A DNA stretch of 64,000 nucleotides from Mauremys mutica (taxonomy: Eukaryota > Chordata > Testudines > Geoemydidae). The translations under genes and the position numbers were made by a program. The stretch spans positions 70,191,697-70,255,696 of the forward strand of contig NC_059072.1 in NCBI RefSeq assembly GCF_020497125.1, read 5' to 3'. This document shows positions 11,620-20,721 of this stretch, one piece after another. The notes under the pieces are model-generated. The model made no database searches. It saw only the letters and a list, made by a program, of their open reading frames with translations, and was not told where the DNA came from. Position 1 is the stretch's first letter; each line of letters starts with the position of its first letter.

Positions 11620-11938
11620 GTCGGGCACCAGCTGTACATTCTTTGAGATGTAATTGATTCTTTGAGATGTTCTGTACATGTGGATCCCACAACCTGTTCT
11701 CCTTCTGTGTAGCTTGGAGTCTTTCATTTGGATTCTGGGTGGTGAAACACCTAAATAGCAATTGGCATCCTTCTGCCCTTTCTGCCCTTGGGTGAGGGAG
11801 TGCAAAGGAGTGGGCAACCCAAATGGACACTGCTGGTCAATTAATTCTGAACTCTTGTGCATGCAGAGCACGTGCGACAAGACTGAGATCCACATAAATC
11901 ATTTCAAAGAATCACAGTTACTGTAAGGTGAGTAACTA
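11620..11938. repeat. Fold-back element resembling DIRS terminal repeats
   Basis: The left side TTCTTTGAGATGTTCTGTAC...GTGGATCC and the right side GGATCCACA...CAAAGAATCACAGTTACTG are inverted copies. The right end GTTACTG..AGGTGAGTAACT matches the end at about 1640. The interior (about 200 bp) is non-coding. It lies directly before exon 5 of gene C. Confidence 0.55.
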
Positions 11939-11985
11939 TTTTGTTCCTAGCTGATTAAACTATTTCTTTCTTTTGTTCCCCCTAG

Positions 11986-12261
11986 GAAATCCAAAACGTG
12001 ATAAAATTATACGTATGTATTACAATTCTACACTATTACTTGAAGTTTATTTCTTTATAAGCACGTTGTGCCCAATAAGAGTTTGTGTTTGTATGCTTGT
12101 TTATAGGTTACACAAGATGGTATCCACCCTGGGAGAATAGGATCGTATGTGACGAGTCCTGTATTGCTGTTGTGGTTTTAAGACCAGCACTGATGTTATT
12201 GGCTTCTCTAGTTGTTTTTCTTATGCAGAAGCATTATTCAAATATGAGTATATCTAAATAA
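11986..12261 (+). CDS. GLIPR1-like gene C, last two coding exons only (partial)
   Basis: Two exons, 11986-12012 (27 nt) and 12107-12261, match exons 5 and 6 of genes A and B in length, phase and splice sites (acceptor CCCCCTAG, donor GTATGT, acceptor TTTATAG). They encode NPKRDKII, then WYPPWENR, a Cys-containing segment and a hydrophobic helix ending at TAA 12259-12261. The frame is open and the 94-bp intron resembles those of A (98 bp) and B (86 bp). I could not find exons 1-4 between 1 and 11985. They must lie left of the window, giving an intron longer than 11.9 kb packed with transposons, or have been lost. Intact splice sites and frame favour a living gene, but this is inference. Confidence 0.8.
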
Positions 12262-13086
12262 TCTATTTGAAATATATATTTCATGAAAAGTTATGACAAG
12301 TCCTTAAGAGAATTCTCTTGATTGATGTTTTTACAGTGAATTTGATCATTTAAAAAACATATCATAAAGGGCTGTGGATGTTTAATGGGTTATAAAGAGT
12401 AAATTATTTTTGCTCTAAGCCCTTACATATCTTATTTATAAGTGAAAATAATAAAAAAGGCAAAATTTTAAGTTAAAGGTGACAGTCTGGCAAGAATCAT
12501 CAGAGAGATATCTAGTAAATGGCTTTTCCATGATGAAATTTTAACAAATAAAGGGGAACACCTAGCATCTAGAATTCAACAAGTAAATTAAAACAGTGTT
12601 TCCACTTGATAATATTTGTAGTTTCCACTCTATAAATATTTGAAGTGGTGACTAATTAATTTAGATGTCTGTCTATAGAATCATACTGTTATGGACCCAA
12701 TCCTACTTTTCTGGAGTCAAGTCAAAACTCCAAATAAAATGGGAACAGAATCAGATATCACTTCTATAAAAAGAAAGCATTTTATAAATATTCAGTAGTA
12801 CTAATATAGCTCTAGAAAAATGTATATAAATTTGTAAATGGCAGCTATTCATTAAGGTTTCAACTATTAAAAATAATTATCCTTCAATTAATTTGTTCCT
12901 GACTTGTTTTGAACTTAGGAAAAAAATATACAGTGAGAGTAAAATGCTCCAGTTTAGACTTTTCTTGTAGTTTCTGGTTTGCTGTCACAACCACTGTTTT
13001 TTAAATATCGAGATCTAATCTATTTTTTAAATGTAAAACAAATACTGAATTTTATCTGAGAACCATTCCAAACCCTCTGATAAATA
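12262..13086. other. Non-coding flank downstream of gene C
   Basis: AT-rich, probably 3' UTR plus intergenic DNA. No confident polyadenylation signal or repeat was assigned. Confidence 0.4.
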
Positions 13087-13088
13087 TA

Positions 13089-13525
13089 CACCTCTACCCC
13101 GATATAACACGGTCCTCAGGAGCCAAAAAATCTCACCACCTTATAGGTGAGACTGAGTTATATTGGGTTCGGTCCGGTACGCTGTGCCGGACTGGACCGG
13201 CTTCCCTGGCGGTGATTTAAAGGGCCTGGTGCTCCAGCTGCTGTGGGGAGCCCCGGGCCCTTTAAATCACCGCTGGAGCTCTGGCAGCAGGGCTCGGGTG
13301 AGGATTTGAAGGGCCTGGGGCTACCCGCAGCAGCCAGAGCCTCTGGCCCTTTAAATCACCACCCGAGCCCAGCTGGCTCCGGCAGCCAGGCTTGGCCAGT
13401 GATTTAAAGGGACCGGAGCGCCACACGAATTCGGATATAACGCGGTAAAGCAGCGGGGCTCAGGCGGCGCTTTAAAAGGCCCAGGGCTCCCCACTGCTTT
13501 ACCGCATTATGTCGGGGTAGAGGTG
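13089..13525. mobile_element. TA-flanked MITE with CACCTCTACCCCGATATAAC ends
   Basis: Left CACCTCTACCCCGATATAAC and right GTCGGGGTAGAGGTG are inverted repeats flanked by TA on both sides, typical of Tc1/mariner-type target duplication. The interior is GC-rich with repeated TTTAAA(T/G)...CCGG-like blocks and no coding. A 168-bp relative sits at 61150-61317. Confidence 0.75.
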
Positions 13526-13710
13526 TATGTTTACCTGTATTTTATCCAAGAGACTTTAAAGGCATTAAAGGTATCCTATTTAGATATGTGTTAACTTGAA
13601 TTGCTGCAAAAGACCACATGTATTGACTCAGGGATTTTAAAGAATTTTTCTTTTGCTATATAGTAAGTTCTAGAGCCAAGATTGGTCCAATATGTCTAAT
13701 ATTTACTGAG

Positions 13711-13996
13711 GGCTTGTCTATACAAATCACTTTTAGTTTGCCGTGAGCTGGGGTGTAAAATCTACCCAGCAATAGCCTGCTACACACTAAATGTCCATGA
13801 GGACCATGCTGCCACACACTAGAAGTTCTGTAGTGTGCTTTAATCTTCTCTGCTTTGAAATAGGAGTAGATTAAAGTGCACTACACAATTTTTAGTCCAC
13901 AGCAGCAAGCCCACACAGACACAGTGTGCAGCAGGTTAGCACAGGATAGATTTACACCCCGGCTCACTGCAAACTAAAGTGTTTGTGTAGACAAGC
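13711..13996. mobile_element. Fold-back MITE with ACTGAG flanks
   Basis: GGCTTGTCTA at the left pairs with TAGACAAGC at the right. The two halves stay complementary almost to the centre, where CTTTAATCTTCTC faces AGTAGATTAAAG. ACTGAG occurs on both sides (13705-13710 and 13997-14002). The family is uncertain because a 6-bp duplication is unusual. Confidence 0.65.
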
Positions 13997-14002
13997 ACTG
14001 AG

Positions 14003-15964
14003 ATTGCTTAAAGTAATTCTAGTCTACATGGTAAATATGTAACTTCTTACAAAATGTGTATTGTCTCAGGAATCTATTAGTTCAAAAGGTTTATGGATAG
14101 GGTTTGAATTATTTATTTATTTATTTATTTAAACACAAGGTCAAATCCTGCCATGTTTTCATGCCCAGTGCTCAAGATGAAGTTAATGGGACCTTCACCC
14201 ATGTTCATTTTAGGGAACATTTGGCCCATAATACCTTTATTATTCCATTGTAGTTCTAAAACATTATACTTGTCATATAATACTATATTCAGAACTGTAC
14301 TGATTCATCTTATAGACTGTCCCAGAGTAAAAGTGAATCTGTTCATAAAAACTTATTTTAAAACAGTTATTGGACATAAATTCTTTTACGTTTCTAAACT
14401 TTTAGAACATACCTATTTCAAAGCTAAAGTTACCAAGAAGGTTGCTCATTTTTTTAAACTTTGGCAAAATTTTTCACAAATGGATGCCTAAAGTTGGGCA
14501 GGCAAAGCCATAATTAGGTACCTAAATAAAAGTCACCCAATATTCAAAGTGGCTCAACATTCGTAGCTCTCAATGAGTTCAGTGAGCTTCAAATGCTCAC
14601 ACCTTTGAAAATGTGGCTTAAAGTCCTTAATCCCTAACGTACAGAGGTTTATATTTGTAATAAAGCTGTTTAAAGTTTTAAGCTTTCTGTTTAATGTTAT
14701 TGTATAACTTTAAGGCACTACCTTTCTTGCAAGCAACAACAAAAATCTAGCAATATTCAAACATTACTCAACATAGGATTTCCAAGTTGTGGAAGATAAT
14801 ACAATTATGGAAGATAATACAATTATACCTACTCAAACCACCAGGGGGAACTCCATCATCACTTAGTAGCTCCCCTTGTAACAAAATTTGAGAATCCACT
14901 TATCTCATATGTCTCTCTGAAAACAAAAGAAACTAGTTTGAAAGCAAAGGAGGGAGGGAGGAGATATGTTGTCTTCCAAGTTGTGTGAACACCCTCAGCA
15001 CATATTGGCCAGACTTCTGCCAGCATGGTTTGAGGCTTGTAAACCTTAAACTCAAGGCACAGCTTAAGTGGGTTTGAGGTTTGCTATGCATTTCTTGGAG
15101 AGCTCTAGTTATGAAGTCCTGAACAAAAACATGTGAGTCATACAACTGTTTAACCAGCAGATAGTGGTGCTTACCTGATTAGGAGACAATTACTTTACCA
15201 TCAATTCCTTTTTCAGTGGGTAAGTTTTTCTGTATGCATGAAGCTCCTTTTTCACATCTCAGATGCTGAGCCTAGCATGTAATTGTTCTTTAGCTGTTTT
15301 CAGCTAAATTGTTTCTCTGTTAGTGAAGATAAAGAGTGAGATTGGAAGATGCCTACAGGTTAATCAAAATGGGGATTAGGATATGATTGACATGCTTTAC
15401 ACAATGCATGGTTGTCAGCTAACAAAGCTTTTTCTGAAGGGGAAACATACCATTTTGTGACAATCATTCCATGTTCAATTCAAATCTCATATAGAATGGG
15501 AATGTATACTCCAGATGGAATTGCACCTTTGTGAGCATGAAAAATTTGAAATGGATGGCCAGAGACACTCACCCTAAAAAGGCCTCCACATCTTCTAAGC
15601 CCTGCACATGCCATCTCAAAAGATGAGAGGAGAGATTAACTGAGAGTCCTGAGTTTTTATCCCAACTTTTCTGCTATTTGTATGTTTGTTAATATAGTGT
15701 TAGTATCTAAAATTGTATAAGACAACAAAGGTTTTGTTTACTATAGATGACCACTTTATTTCCATGTTTGTTTGCTTCAAATAAATTCTTTTCACCTTCA
15801 GACTGCATTTTATTTTACCATAGCCTGTGTGTCCACTGTAGACACCTAAGAAAGAATTACACTAGCAGTAATGAATTGTGTAGTGAGACTCCTGCAGTGT
15901 ATGTGATTTTGATTGTATTTTAAAGCATTAATTATTTGTAAAGCATCAGCAGCGTGCTTGGACA
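14003..15964. other. Non-coding stretch with a (TTTA)n tract
   Basis: Apart from a short ATTT/TTTA microsatellite at about 14109-14131 and a local tandem duplication of GGAAGATAATACAATTAT near 14790-14826, I see no gene or recognisable transposon. Confidence 0.5.
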
Positions 15965-16062
15965 AGCAACAAAGAGTCCTGTGGCACCTTACAGACTAAC
16001 AGATGTATTGGAGCATGAGCTTTCGTGGGTGAATATGCACTTCGTCAGATGCATGCTTGTGC
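15965..16062 (-). repeat. Penelope-type 3' tail repeat, copy 1 (hammerhead-like core)
   Basis: On the - strand it reads GCATCTGACGA, then a decayed stem, CACGAAAGCTCATGCTCCAA, then GTTAGTCTGTAAGGTGCCAC. It matches copies at 40968-41052 and 45410-45586. The CTGANGA...GAAA order resembles a hammerhead ribozyme core. Assignment to Penelope-like elements is from memory. Confidence 0.6.
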
Positions 16063-16385
16063 TTGGTTTTGTTCAACAGATTTTTCCTGGAAATATTACC
16101 CCCATCATTAGGCTGCAGTTCCACAGGGGCCTCTTTGCTAATGTACCTGTGTTGATTGTATTTTGGATTAAAATATGAATGAAGGGGAAACAAATGCATG
16201 AATTTCCTTTGACATGTTATTATATTGTGGAAAATCAAGCAGTTCTGATACATTTTTAGGTAGGATTTAAACTATAGTTTGAATTTTTCTGGATACGTGC
16301 CCTACAGTAATTTGCTGTAGCACAGATTTTTCTCACTTTAACTTGAATCCGGTAGCCTTAGTTGTCTTCAGATTTGTTTTCACTT

Positions 16386-17110
16386 TATGTTCTTCTTAGA
16401 GTACTTGCTCATGTCCATTCCAATGTACGTGTGTGCTCACCCCGAGCACCACCACTGGAAAGTATTTCCCTCAGTGGCATCCGTTGGGTCAGCTCTGGTG
16501 CCCCTAGAGTTGCACACATATAGTGCAGATATAAAGGGTTCTGCTGACCCATAGCCCCCTCGGTTCATTCTTACCACCTGTGAAGGTCACTGGAACTTCA
16601 GCTTTCCTTGTATTTTCCACAAGTACTCCTCTCAGTGGACTTTGATTGTGCATAGTTATTTTATTCATAGTAGTTAAATTTTAGTTGTTGACTTAGGTAG
16701 TTAGATTAGCGAACCCTGCTGGGCCATGCCTCAGTCTCAGGGGTTTAACCCTTGTGCTTCATGCCACAAGCCTATGCCTGTCAGTGACCCCTATTGCAGC
16801 TGCCTTAAGTGTCTGGGGGAACCTCACCTGTGGGAGCACTGCAAAATCTGCAGAAACTTCTGCCCCTGCACCAAAAAAGACAGGGACACCAGGCTTAGGT
16901 TCCTCCTCATGGAGGCAGCATTTCACCCTCCTTTGGAGCCTAGTCACTCCTACTCAACACTGAGTACTTTAGCCTCAATAAGAAGTTCTCTGGCTTCTAT
17001 TAGTGATACTCAGCGCTGTTCCACATCTCTAGAGCCACAAAAAAAAAAAAAGACGCTTCTTCTGCTTCTCGGGACTCCTGGCACTGTCAGTCAACCCTGG
17101 GAAAGTAATG
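16386..17110 (+). mobile_element. DIRS-like retroelement 5' end with zinc-finger gag-like fragment
   Basis: It begins with a terminal repeat (CTTAGAGTACTTGCTCATGT...) related to the one at 1361-1432, has a TATAAAGG box at about 16530, and then an open frame from ATG 16726. That frame encodes a Cys/His-rich segment: CASCHKPMP, YCSCLKCLGEPHLWEHCKIC, CPCTKK. This resembles the ORF1 domain of DIRS elements. It stops at 17119-17121 after an A-run coding Lys. Copy 31440-31650 carries a related domain. Confidence 0.6.
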
Positions 17111-17460
17111 GGGAAGAGTAACAGGAATTCTTCCTGAGTGCCAACATCTGGAAGCAGCGTATTCCATTTTGAAAACAGCTGTGTTTCAAATGTCTGACTG
17201 CTATGCATTGAAAGGAAGGATCTGCAGGCCTGAGAAGCTTTGGCCTTCAAGAGGCGCTTCTAAAGCCAAAGGGACCTTGGCTGAGTTTGTAATGGCGTGA
17301 CTTTGAGGAGCGTCTGAAGTGTGGAAGGGGGATGGTAGAAAGAGACTGTTGTCAGAGAAAGAAGGTGCTGAACAGCCCATCATTGAGGGAAAGGTCCCAG
17401 GCAGGTGTTGTGGGAGGAGATGTGTAGCCCCCAAAGGCAGCCTGCAACCAAAGCCTTTGG
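17111..17460. repeat. Direct repeat unit 1 (partner at 19481)
   Basis: GGGAAGAGTAACAGGAATTC opens both units, and homology continues through GCAGCGTATTCCA, GAAAGGAAGGAT and GTGTAGCCCCCAAA. The copies differ at many positions. They are about 2 kb apart in the same orientation and could be decayed LTRs or a segmental duplication. Confidence 0.6.
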
Positions 17461-17563
17461 GAAGGTGAAGAGAGCAAGGGGTGCCTGGTGGGGCCCCTGG
17501 TGTGGTGTAAGCTGGCCACAGCTGGTCTCTTGGAATTCCATGCTGTAGAAGGCCCTACCCCAT

Positions 17564-17637
17564 TCCTTGTTAGTATAGTGGTGAGTATCCCCACCTGTCA
17601 TGTGGGAGACTGGGGTTCAATTTTCCCTGATAGGGAG
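17564..17637 (+). pseudogene. tRNA-Asp(GTC)-like pseudogene
   Basis: The sequence follows vertebrate tRNA-Asp: TCCTTGTTAGTATAGTGGTG (acceptor and D-arm, box A), anticodon arm CACCTGTCATGTG with GTC, and GGTTCAATT (box B). It is 74 nt with two extra bases in the 3' half and a mismatched acceptor stem, so it is called a pseudogene or tRNA-derived repeat. Confidence 0.75.
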
Positions 17638-18179
17638 GACAACACCTTTCAAATGGTAGAAAGAAATGCCTTACCCAGCCAGCACATTCCTCACCGCCTG
17701 CTTCTATGGCAACTTCTGTTCACACCCCGCAATGTTGATTTTCACCTCCAGAGAGACAATTAGCACTCAAGGCCACCCCTGGCTGCTTGCCCTTTTGAAA
17801 GTCTCTATATTGCCTTCCACCACTGGGCCCAACTTCAAGACCTGCATATCAGGGCACATTTCAGGGACACAAAGGGAAATACTCTGGCCAATGGCATGAG
17901 GACAATCACCCAGCCAAACGGGGTGGAAGCTGGTCAAAGGGTAAGTGTAAGGGTCCAGTGTAGGGGGCTCGGCCCTCTCAGGAGCGGCCAGGAACCAGGC
18001 CGCCTCACTACACGGCCTAAGTCCACAGTTCAGTCTCCGAATGTCCAAGGGCTCAGACCCTCAGACAGGGCTGAGCAAAAACAAACAGTCAATGAAGCCC
18101 AGCCCCTCAGTCGGGGCGGGACAGCAAACAGCAGTTCTAGGCTCAGGCCCTCAGGCAGGGCTGAGCCCACAGAGTCAGT

Positions 18180-18400
18180 GATTTAAGCCCAGGCCCTCAG
18201 TCAGGGCGGGGCAGCAAATCAGCAGTTCTAGGCTCAGATCCTTGGGCAGGAGCTGAGCTACACCAATAGTTCAGGGCTCAGGTCTTTGGCAGGAGCTGAG
18301 CTACACCAATGGTTCAGGGCTCAGGTCCTTGGCAGGAGCTGAGCAACAGCAATGGTTCAGGGCTCAGGTCCTTGGCAGGAGCTGAGCAACAGCCGATAAG
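18180..18400. repeat. Minisatellite of about 46-bp units
   Basis: GGTTCAGGGCTCAGGTCCTT and GGCAGGAGCTGAGC recur about four times, with CTACACCAAT or AACAGCAAT variants. Confidence 0.85.
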
Positions 18401-18734
18401 TCCAGACTTCTCTGTCTGAGCGCTGGGGTGAGGGGGAGACTGCCACCCGTGAGTGGGGTGGCAGGGGGGACACAGGCCCACCCACTCCACTGTGTCCCAG
18501 CCCGGGGCCCTAACAGTGGCAGTTAGTCTGCTGCTGTGGTGGTGGGGTCCTGACCGCAACACACCGACATCGGCTCACAGTCTGTTGTAGCCAGACTGGG
18601 GTCAGCTACCCCCGGGCTACTTTCCATTTCCCCCTCCATGGGTACCTGCTGGTGTCTGGCGCTGGGTCCCACACCATGGGCTCCTCGTCGTGCTGAGAGT
18701 CGGCTAGCTCGGGCTGCTCCTCAGGACGCGGGTC

Positions 18735-18900
18735 GGGGTTACGCTCGGGCAGCTCCTCGGGGTACCGGGCCCGGGGGAGGCTCGGCCAGTCCTCCTCAGG
18801 GTACCATGCTCGGGGAAGGCTCGGCCAGTCCACTTCAGGATACCGGGCTCGGGGAAGGCTCGGCCAGTCCACTTCAGGATACCAGGCTCGGGGCAGGTTC
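18735..18900. repeat. Minisatellite of about 36-bp units
   Basis: GGCTCGGCCAGTCC plus (A/T)CxTCAGG(A/G)TACC recurs about four times inside the GC-rich element. Confidence 0.85.
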
Positions 18901-18973
18901 AGTCCAGCAGGAGCTCGGTCAGGAGCGTCTGTCCTCTCCGGCCGCCGGGCTGCAAGTGAGCGCTGGGCCGGGG

Positions 18974-18982
18974 CTTTTATAC
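18974..18982 (-). promoter_or_regulatory. Minus-strand TATA box (GTATAAAAG)
   Basis: It lies downstream of GC boxes (GGGGCGGG at about 18992-18999) on the same strand, as in an LTR promoter. Confidence 0.5.
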
Positions 18983-19285
18983 TTCCTGTCCCGCCCCTTG
19001 ACTTCCGGGGGGCGGGGACAGGCGGCAGTGGCTCCGCCCACTGTGGCGGCTGTTCTGGCTCCTCCCTCTCAGGAGCGGCCGGGAGCCAGGCCGCCTCACT
19101 ACAGTAAGGAAGAGAGAAAAGCGGAGAGGCAGCAGGCTGGCCTCCTGTCTTTTTTCCTTTTGTTGCGATTTTAACTGTAATGGGGAGACTTGAGAAATAC
19201 CTGTGGCTATAGGTGAGGTAGGTGGCCACCCCAAGAGCACAGATCTGAGCATTTTCCCCTGAGCTGCTGCGTCACCTGGTGGCTG

Positions 19286-19336
19286 GTCATGATCACATAG
19301 TGGTTAGTACTCTGTGCTGTGGCCGCAGCAAGTCAC
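19286..19336 (+). pseudogene. tRNA-His(GTG)-like fragment
   Basis: GTCATGATCACATAGTGGTT, then AGTACTCTG and TGTGGCCGCAGCAA, follow the 5' two thirds of vertebrate tRNA-His, with GTG at the anticodon. The T arm is missing, so it is a truncated pseudogene. Confidence 0.7.
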
Positions 19337-19480
19337 AGCATTGCTTTTAGTGGTGGATCTTCTGACACGTCTAGTGGCTCAGGCTGATTACGTCCATTTG
19401 CAAAGAGCCAGCGGCTGGTCCCTAGTTTCTGCTTGGTAAAGGAAAGTCAATCAGGTAAATCCATCAGAAAAAAAGTAGCA

Positions 19481-19990
19481 GGGAAGAGTAACAGGAATTC
19501 TTCCTGGGCACCAACATCCAGAAGCAGCGTATTCCATCCTGGAAACGGCTGTGTTTCGAATGTCCGGCCACTGCGTGTTGAAAGGAAGGATATGCAGGCC
19601 TGAGAAGCTGTGGCCCTCAAAAGGCGCTCTAAAGCTAAGGGGCTTTGGCTGAGTTTGTGGAGCGTCTGAAGTATGGAAGGGTAGAAAGCAACAGTTGTAG
19701 GAGGAAGCAGGTGCTGAGCAGCCCATCGGTGAGGGAAAGGTCCAGGTATGTATTGTCAGAGGAGCTGTGTAGCCCCCAAAAGCGGCCTGCAGCCAAAAAC
19801 CTCTCCTGTCATCCATGAGTTTGCAAATATTGTTTGCACTGGAGATAGAGACTTCTTCCCCTCCCAGGAGACCAGTGGCCATGTTGGGGCTCCCTGACAG
19901 TTCAGAATGGGGTGCTGCTTTAACCAGACCATTATAGACACTGTAGCCAACCATACCATTTCTGGGGAATAAAGTCAACATAGCCTCCAC
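19481..19990. repeat. Direct repeat unit 2
   Basis: Homologous to 17111-17460 over its first 320 bp or so. The rest (to about 19990) is unique here. A 179-codon open - strand frame (19990-19451) crosses it without a recognisable domain. Confidence 0.6.
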
Positions 19991-20515
19991 GCTGCCTCAG
20001 TGCTGATGCCTAACAGTGAACCTTTGGGCCAAATGCACAATATTATGCCCTCTCAGTCACAGTGAGAGGGGGCTTCTCCAGAACTGCCTGGTGTAAATAC
20101 GTGCCCCTCCTCTAGTCACCTGGAAGGGTAGGCCTGCATAAACATTAGCTAATTTTGCTAATACCCCTATTGGTTAAGCACTACCCCCAAGCTGACAAGC
20201 CACACCAATTTCTGAGGTTGGGGTCATGAAATCCAGCACTTCCCATGGGATTCTTCTGTAAATCAGAGTGCGGCATCACAAAGCTCCTGGAGAAGAGGTA
20301 GTGCCTCCTTGATTTCCAAAGATTAGCTGACCTAGGGATCCCATCCACATTTCCTCATTTGTAAAGAAAAATAATGTGACATGAGGTCTTGTAGGAGGGG
20401 ATTGAACTGTGGTCTCATAAAGGTAAGAAGGCATCTTCCACAGAGGGCAACTTGATTTTTTCTTTTTAAATTAAGCAACATTGAAGTGACAAACCAGTTC
20501 CCTTACTTTTATGTT
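19991..20515. other. Upstream flank of gene A
   Basis: No coding sequence or clear repeat seen. The sequence from about 20516 to the start codon shares blocks with the gene B upstream region and is probably promoter plus 5' UTR. Confidence 0.4.
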
Positions 20516-20721
20516 GAAGCTGCTGAAGCAATTCATTTCCTGTTATCACAGGGGAAAGAATCAGCATGATTTTGTCTTAAGAAACTGACAAGAGCGGAAG
20601 AGAGAACCCAGTTTGAAACCGCACCCCCAGAGTGCTATGTGGGACGCAAACAGCACCATATCCACCTAAGAGATTCTTCTTACAGCGTTTTGAGAGAAAT
20701 CAAAAACAACAGTTGAGAATC

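Larger units (their letters stand above)
17947..19110 (-). mobile_element. GC-rich LTR-retroelement fragment with two VNTR blocks
   Basis: A sequence of about 41 bp (CTCTCAGGAGCGGCC...CAGGCCGCCTCACTAC) occurs near both ends (about 17975-18010 and 19067-19103). On the - strand, a GGGCGG-rich promoter and TATAAAAG lead into a leader. Two tandem arrays follow: about 36-bp units at 18735-18900 and about 46-bp units at 18180-18400. A - strand frame of 207 codons (19229-18606) crosses it, but its repeats ([11 protein letters not shown]) simply translate the VNTR. Best read as part of an LTR retrotransposon; no gag or pol is visible. Confidence 0.5.

Noticed and set aside
17564..17637. Functional tRNA-Asp gene
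   Set aside because: Extra bases in the 3' half and a mismatched acceptor stem; it sits among repeats.
18606..19229. 207-codon minus-strand frame with [11 protein letters not shown] repeats
   Set aside because: The repeats simply translate a 36-bp minisatellite, and the frame starts upstream of the likely promoter, so no protein is claimed.
19451..19990. 179-codon minus-strand open frame
   Set aside because: Lies in a repeated non-coding unit; the homologous unit at 17111-17460 does not keep it open.
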